Shown here piece after piece: positions 5,567 to 8,781 of a DNA stretch of 8,781 nt. Positions within the stretch are counted from its first letter, which is position 1; the number at the start of each line of letters is the position of its first letter. The stretch lies in the NCBI GenBank assembly GCA_947178115.1, contig CAMWXF010000054.1:1-8781 (forward strand). The letters run 5' to 3'. The stretch comes from an uncultured Lachnospiraceae bacterium. GTDB taxonomy: Bacteria; Bacillota; Clostridia; Lachnospirales; Lachnospiraceae. The position numbers were made by a program, and so were the translations under genes. The notes beneath the pieces are model-generated. The model was not told the origin of the DNA. It searched no databases and saw nothing but the letters and a program-made list of their open reading frames with translations.

Positions 5567-7999
5567 TTACTTTACAGTATTCTCTTCACACGCTGCCAGC
5601 GCATATTCCGCAACCTGTTCCATATGACTCACCATATGTATCTTAAGCCCATCCGTAATCTCTTGATCCAGTTCCGCGATATCCTTGGCGTTTTCCTCCG
5701 GTACCAGAACTGTTTTGACCCCCGCTGTCTTGGCTGCAAGGATCTTCTCTTTCAAACCGCCGATCGGAAGCACCCTGCCCCTCAGAGTGACTTCACCGGT
5801 CATCGCTATGTCCGCGTGCACGGGAATCCCTGTCACCGCCGACAGTATCGCCGTGGCTAAAGTGATCCCTGCGGACGGTCCGTCCTTGGGCACGGCGCCT
5901 TCCGGAATATGGATATGAAAGTCCTTCTCGGTATACATTTCCTCCGAAACCTGATACCGTTCACTGACGGAGCGCACATAACTCATGGCAATCCTTGCGG
6001 ATTCCTTCATCACGTCTCCCATTTGACCGGTTAGGTCAATTTCTCCGTCGCCCGGCATAATGTTGACTTCTATCTGCAACGTATCCCCTCCTACGCTGGT
6101 CCAGGCAAGTCCGCGCACAATGCCAACCTCATCCTTGTCGTTAACCTTGTCCTGCATGTATTTCGGTTTGCCGAGATACTGCTCCAGATCATCCGATGTA
6201 ATATTGACTTCCGCCCCTCTGTCAGTCTGCGTCTCCGCAGCCTGCATTTCTTCCAGTATATGCTTTGCCACTTTACGGCATACCTTGCCGATCTGGCGCT
6301 CCAGTCCGCGCACGCCCGCCTCTCGCGTGTATAAACGTATCATATCACGCAAAGCGTCATCCGTAAACTTAAGTTTTTCCGCCCCGATGCCGTTCTTCTT
6401 AAGCTGTTTCTCCACCAAGTGCTCTCTGGCAATATGGAATTTCTCGTTTGCCGTATAACTGTTTACCTCGATAATCTCCATACGGTCCAGAAGCGGCTTC
6501 GGAATCGAGTCCACGGCATTGGCCGTGGCAATAAACAGCACTTCCGACAAATCCATCGGTATCTCCACATAATGATCGCGAAACGCGCTGTTCTGCTCTC
6601 CGTCCAGCACCTCCAACAGCGCCGAGGCCGGATCGCCCTTGTAATCATTGCTCACCTTATCTATCTCATCTAACAACAGCAGCGGATTCTTGACTCCGGC
6701 CTGTCTGACGGCGTTCGTGATCCTGCCCGGCATGGCTCCCACATAGGTTTTACGGTGTCCCCTGATCTCCGCCTCATCGCGGATACCGCCCAGGCAGATC
6801 CGCACATATTTCTTCTGAAGCGCTTCCGCCACACTCTTCGCCACGGATGTCTTACCCGTTCCCGGCGGCCCTACCAGACAGATGATCGGACTTTGTCCTT
6901 TGCCTGTCAGAACCCGCACCGCCAGATATTCCAGAATACGCTCCTTCACCTTGCTAAGCCCATAGTGCTGCGCATTCAGAATCTCCTCGGCTCGCACCAG
7001 ATCTTCACTGTCCTTCGATGCCTTATCCCACGGCAGCTCTAACAACGTCTCGATATAAGCCCGCTCCACCGCAGCCTCAGAATGGCTTCCCGCCACATTC
7101 TTATAACGCGCGATCTCCTTGCGGATCTTCTCTTTGATCTCCTCCGAAGCCTCCAGCTCCTCCACGGTTTTCTCAAACTGTTCTAAATCGGAGTCCACGG
7201 TATTCTCGCCCAGTTCTTCTTTAATATATTGTAACTGTTCCCGCAGAATATAATCCCTCTGATTCTTATCAATCCGGCCTCTGATCTTCTTGGACAGATC
7301 ATTCCTGATATGAACGATCTCCACTTCCCGTATCAGAATCCCCGTCAGTACCTCGAAACGCTCCTTGACCGACAGTGCCTCCAGAATCTTCTGCTTATCC
7401 GCTACCGTAAGAGGCATGTTGATCGTAATGCTGTCGAGCAGTCTGCCCAGCGGCATCTCCTCCTCAATCTGATCTGCCACTGCCTTTCCCACTTTGGGAA
7501 AACATGTATAATATGCCGAAAAAGTTTCCTTGACCGTTCTGGTCATTGCTTCTTCTTCAACGGCGGACACATCTGTCATATCATCGTTTTCGTATGACAT
7601 TTCCGCCATAATATAGTCATAATCCCTCGTAAACCGATATAATACCGCTCTCGACTTTCCTTCCACCAGCACACGCAGCGTATGTTCCGGCAGTTTGGTC
7701 ACCTGCCTGATGACCACAACGGTCCCCACATTATAGACATCCTCGAATGTCGGCTCTTCCTCGCCTGCATTCTTCTGTGTCACTACCAGCAGCTTCTGAT
7801 CTGAGAGCATCGCCTGTTCTACCGCGGCGATCGACTTGTCTCTGTTTAAGTCAAAGTGTATCACCATGCCCGGAAGAATCGTCAGCCCGCGCAGCGCCAC
7901 GGCCGGAAGCGTATTCTGCGCAGGTATAGCCGCATACCCGGCTGCTTCCGCACTATTTTGTTCCTTATTAATTTGTATTTTTCTGTTTAAAAAACTCAT
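5567..7999 (-). CDS. lon: ATP-dependent Lon protease (LonA), 810 aa
   Basis: This is a soluble hexameric AAA+ serine protease that degrades misfolded and regulatory proteins. A short tail of about 30 residues precedes the N-terminal substrate-binding domain (about 30-225, starting LPAVALRGLTILPG). A helical region with coiled-coil character (about 235-310) follows. The AAA+ module has Walker A GPPGTGKT (377-384), Walker B LLLLDEID (440-447) and a sensor-2-type arginine in GVRGLERQ (561-568). The C-terminal peptidase domain has the Ser-Lys dyad: S709 in PKDGPSAG and K752 in GGLKEK. The 43-residue spacing equals that of E. coli S679 and K722. The length and domain order are those of soluble LonA, not membrane-anchored LonB. 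The ATG at 7999 is preceded by AGGGA with a 7-base spacer, a moderate site. It lies 129 bases after clpX and just before engB. I found no CtsR or CIRCE heat-shock operator upstream, and no confident promoter. Confidence 0.98.
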   Translation of the reverse strand: MSFLNRKIQINKEQNSAEAAGYAAIPAQNTLPAVALRGLTILPGMVIHFDLNRDKSIAAVEQAMLSDQKLLVVTQKNAGEEEPTFEDVYNVGTVVVIRQVTKLPEHTLRVLVEGKSRAVLYRFTRDYDYIMAEMSYENDDMTDVSAVEEEAMTRTVKETFSAYYTCFPKVGKAVADQIEEEMPLGRLLDSITINMPLTVADKQKILEALSVKERFEVLTGILIREVEIVHIRNDLSKKIRGRIDKNQRDYILREQLQYIKEELGENTVDSDLEQFEKTVEELEASEEIKEKIRKEIARYKNVAGSHSEAAVERAYIETLLELPWDKASKDSEDLVRAEEILNAQHYGLSKVKERILEYLAVRVLTGKGQSPIICLVGPPGTGKTSVAKSVAEALQKKYVRICLGGIRDEAEIRGHRKTYVGAMPGRITNAVRQAGVKNPLLLLDEIDKVSNDYKGDPASALLEVLDGEQNSAFRDHYVEIPMDLSEVLFIATANAVDSIPKPLLDRMEIIEVNSYTANEKFHIAREHLVEKQLKKNGIGAEKLKFTDDALRDMIRLYTREAGVRGLERQIGKVCRKVAKHILEEMQAAETQTDRGAEVNITSDDLEQYLGKPKYMQDKVNDKDEVGIVRGLAWTSVGGDTLQIEVNIMPGDGEIDLTGQMGDVMKESARIAMSYVRSVSERYQVSEEMYTEKDFHIHIPEGAVPKDGPSAGITLATAILSAVTGIPVHADIAMTGEVTLRGRVLPIGGLKEKILAAKTAGVKTVLVPEENAKDIAELDQEITDGLKIHMVSHMEQVAEYALAACEENTVK

Positions 8000-8044
8000 C
8001 TTTTTATCCCTATATTTTTCCTGCTGTTACGCAGTATGGTTTCC

Positions 8045-8054
8045 GACTGCAGTC
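8045..8054. promoter_or_regulatory. 10-bp palindrome upstream of lon (possible operator)
   Basis: GACTGCAGTC is a perfect 10-bp palindrome about 46 bases before the lon start, between the clpX-lon hairpin and the ribosome site. It could be an operator half-site or chance. No clear -35/-10 pair is attached to it. Confidence 0.2.
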
Positions 8055-8072
8055 CTTGTCCTATGAGTCCAG

Positions 8073-8114
8073 AACGGGACAGCCATACATGAGCAAACTC
8101 CCGGCTGTCCCGTT
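8073..8114 (-). terminator. Strong hairpin between clpX and lon, lacking a U-tract
   Basis: The 12-bp arms AACGGGACAGCC (8073-8084) and GGCTGTCCCGTT (8103-8114) pair perfectly. The 18-base interior contains a second small stem, GAG-CAAA-CTC (8091-8100). It starts 14 bases after the clpX stop. On the minus strand the stem is followed by CTGGACTC, with no T-run, so a textbook intrinsic terminator is not supported. It may be a partial or factor-assisted terminator, a processing site, or a 3'-end stabiliser that sets the clpX to lon ratio. The hairpin itself is certain; its role is inferred. Confidence 0.55.
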
Positions 8115-8128
8115 ATAAATTCATATTA

Positions 8129-8781
8129 CTATTCTGCCTGCAGCAGTCTGTTGCGATAGGTAATGCGCGGTTTCTCTTTTCCGTCCACCGCTTCCTTCGT
8201 CAGCACGCACTCCGCTATATTATCATCTGACGGAATCTCATACATGACATCCATCATCACACTCTCCATAATGGAACGAAGTCCTCTGGCGCCTGTCTTA
8301 CGCTCGTATGCAAGCTTAGCAATCTCCTCAATCGCCTCCTCTTCCACACTCAGCTTGACCTCATCGAATTCAAACAGTTTCTGATACTGCTTGATCAATG
8401 CGTTCTTCGGCTCCCGTAATATGCGGATCAATGCCTCCTGATCCAAGCCCTCCAGAGTGACGGTAATCGGCACTCGCCCGATAAATTCAGGAATCAGACC
8501 GAATTTCATCAGATCCTGCGGTGCCACTTCCTTCAGTACCGCCCCGATATCTTTGCTGCTCTTCTCCATGATCTGCGCGTTAAAACCGATGGAATTGCGA
8601 TCCAAACGCTCTTCCACAATCTTCTCCAGCCCATCGAAGGCTCCGCCGCAGATAAAAAGAATATTGGAAGTATCGATCTGTATCAGCTCCTGATGCGGAT
8701 GTTTCCTGCCGCCCTGCGGAGGAACACTTGCCACCGTACCCTCTATGATCTTAAGGAGCGCCTGCTGTACACCTTCACCGG
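8129..8781 (-). CDS. clpX: ATP-dependent Clp protease ATP-binding subunit ClpX, C-terminal half (5' end outside the window)
   Basis: The frame runs off the window edge and ends at the TAG at 8129, giving the last 216 residues or so. ClpX is the AAA+ ring that unfolds tagged substrates and feeds them to ClpP. The visible part begins [15 protein letters not shown], just after the expected Walker B region. It contains the pore-proximal RKH motif (GGRKHPHQE) and the helix [14 protein letters not shown]. The ClpP-docking IGF tripeptide is in [19 protein letters not shown] carries the arginine finger, and the C-terminal small domain carries the sensor-2 motif [10 protein letters not shown]. Presence of IGF means it should dock ClpP. 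The N-terminal zinc-binding domain and Walker A lie outside the window. An internal GTG at 8734 is not a start, since conserved ClpX sequence continues upstream of it. It is the first visible gene of the clpX-lon-engB block. Confidence 0.97.
   Translation of the reverse strand, partial: GEGVQQALLKIIEGTVASVPPQGGRKHPHQELIQIDTSNILFICGGAFDGLEKIVEERLDRNSIGFNAQIMEKSSKDIGAVLKEVAPQDLMKFGLIPEFIGRVPITVTLEGLDQEALIRILREPKNALIKQYQKLFEFDEVKLSVEEEAIEEIAKLAYERKTGARGLRSIMESVMMDVMYEIPSDDNIAECVLTKEAVDGKEKPRITYRNRLLQAE

Noticed and set aside
6023..6039. Inverted repeat TTGACC/GGTCAA, resembling a CtsR half-site
   Set aside because: It is inside lon and encodes the conserved EIDLTGQMG segment. CtsR sites are tandem direct heptads, and none are seen upstream of lon.
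8129..8734. ClpX starting at the internal GTG (VASVPPQGG)
   Set aside because: Conserved ClpX sequence ([15 protein letters not shown]) continues in frame to the window edge, so the gene is partial and starts outside.
1..8781. CRISPR array, tRNA, rRNA, integrase, transposase or known riboswitch
   Set aside because: I saw no regularly spaced repeats, no tRNA-like cloverleaf with a CCA-proximal signature, and no recombinase or transposase gene anywhere in the window.

Overview
The window looks like chromosome from an anaerobic, probably spore-forming Firmicute, most likely a Lachnospiraceae-type Clostridium. The evidence is the order clpX - lon - engB (ysxC), AGGAGG-type ribosome sites, a YtvI-like membrane protein, and the general protein style. 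The family-level placement is inference from protein character, not a database match. All supported genes are on the minus strand, so they read from high to low coordinates.

Region 1 (8781 to about 4926) is a conserved housekeeping block. It holds the C-terminal half of ClpX (unfoldase of the ClpXP protease), a complete Lon protease, and the ribosome-assembly GTPase EngB. A polytopic membrane protein of the AI-2E/YtvI family follows, with a start codon that overlaps the engB stop. A strong GC-rich hairpin with no U-tract separates clpX from lon.

Region 2 (3621 to 1349) is a three-gene module. A VanH-like D-2-hydroxyacid (D-lactate) dehydrogenase is translationally coupled to a VanZ-family membrane protein, and a six-helix DUF308/HdeD-family membrane protein follows. 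No VanA-type ligase or VanX-type dipeptidase is visible. The module lies between two exact 15-bp direct copies of one sequence (1285-1299 and 3622-3636). The upstream copy supplies the last codons and stop of the YtvI-like gene. The downstream copy is one arm of the element in region 3.

Region 3 (1348 to 984) has no convincing gene. It holds a compact element of about 162 bp (1140-1301) with perfect 18-bp terminal inverted repeats and several internal hairpins, one followed by a T-run on the minus strand. Some internal arms can pair in more than one way. It resembles a MITE-like or palindromic repeat, or a structured RNA/terminator module. It is the least explained object in the window.

Region 4 (983 to 1) has a small soluble protein of unknown function (155 aa) with a candidate promoter, a terminator hairpin, and the N-terminal 102 codons of a HAD-superfamily protein. 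The HAD gene has its own candidate promoter with a perfect TTGACA box. Its motif I lacks the usual second aspartate.
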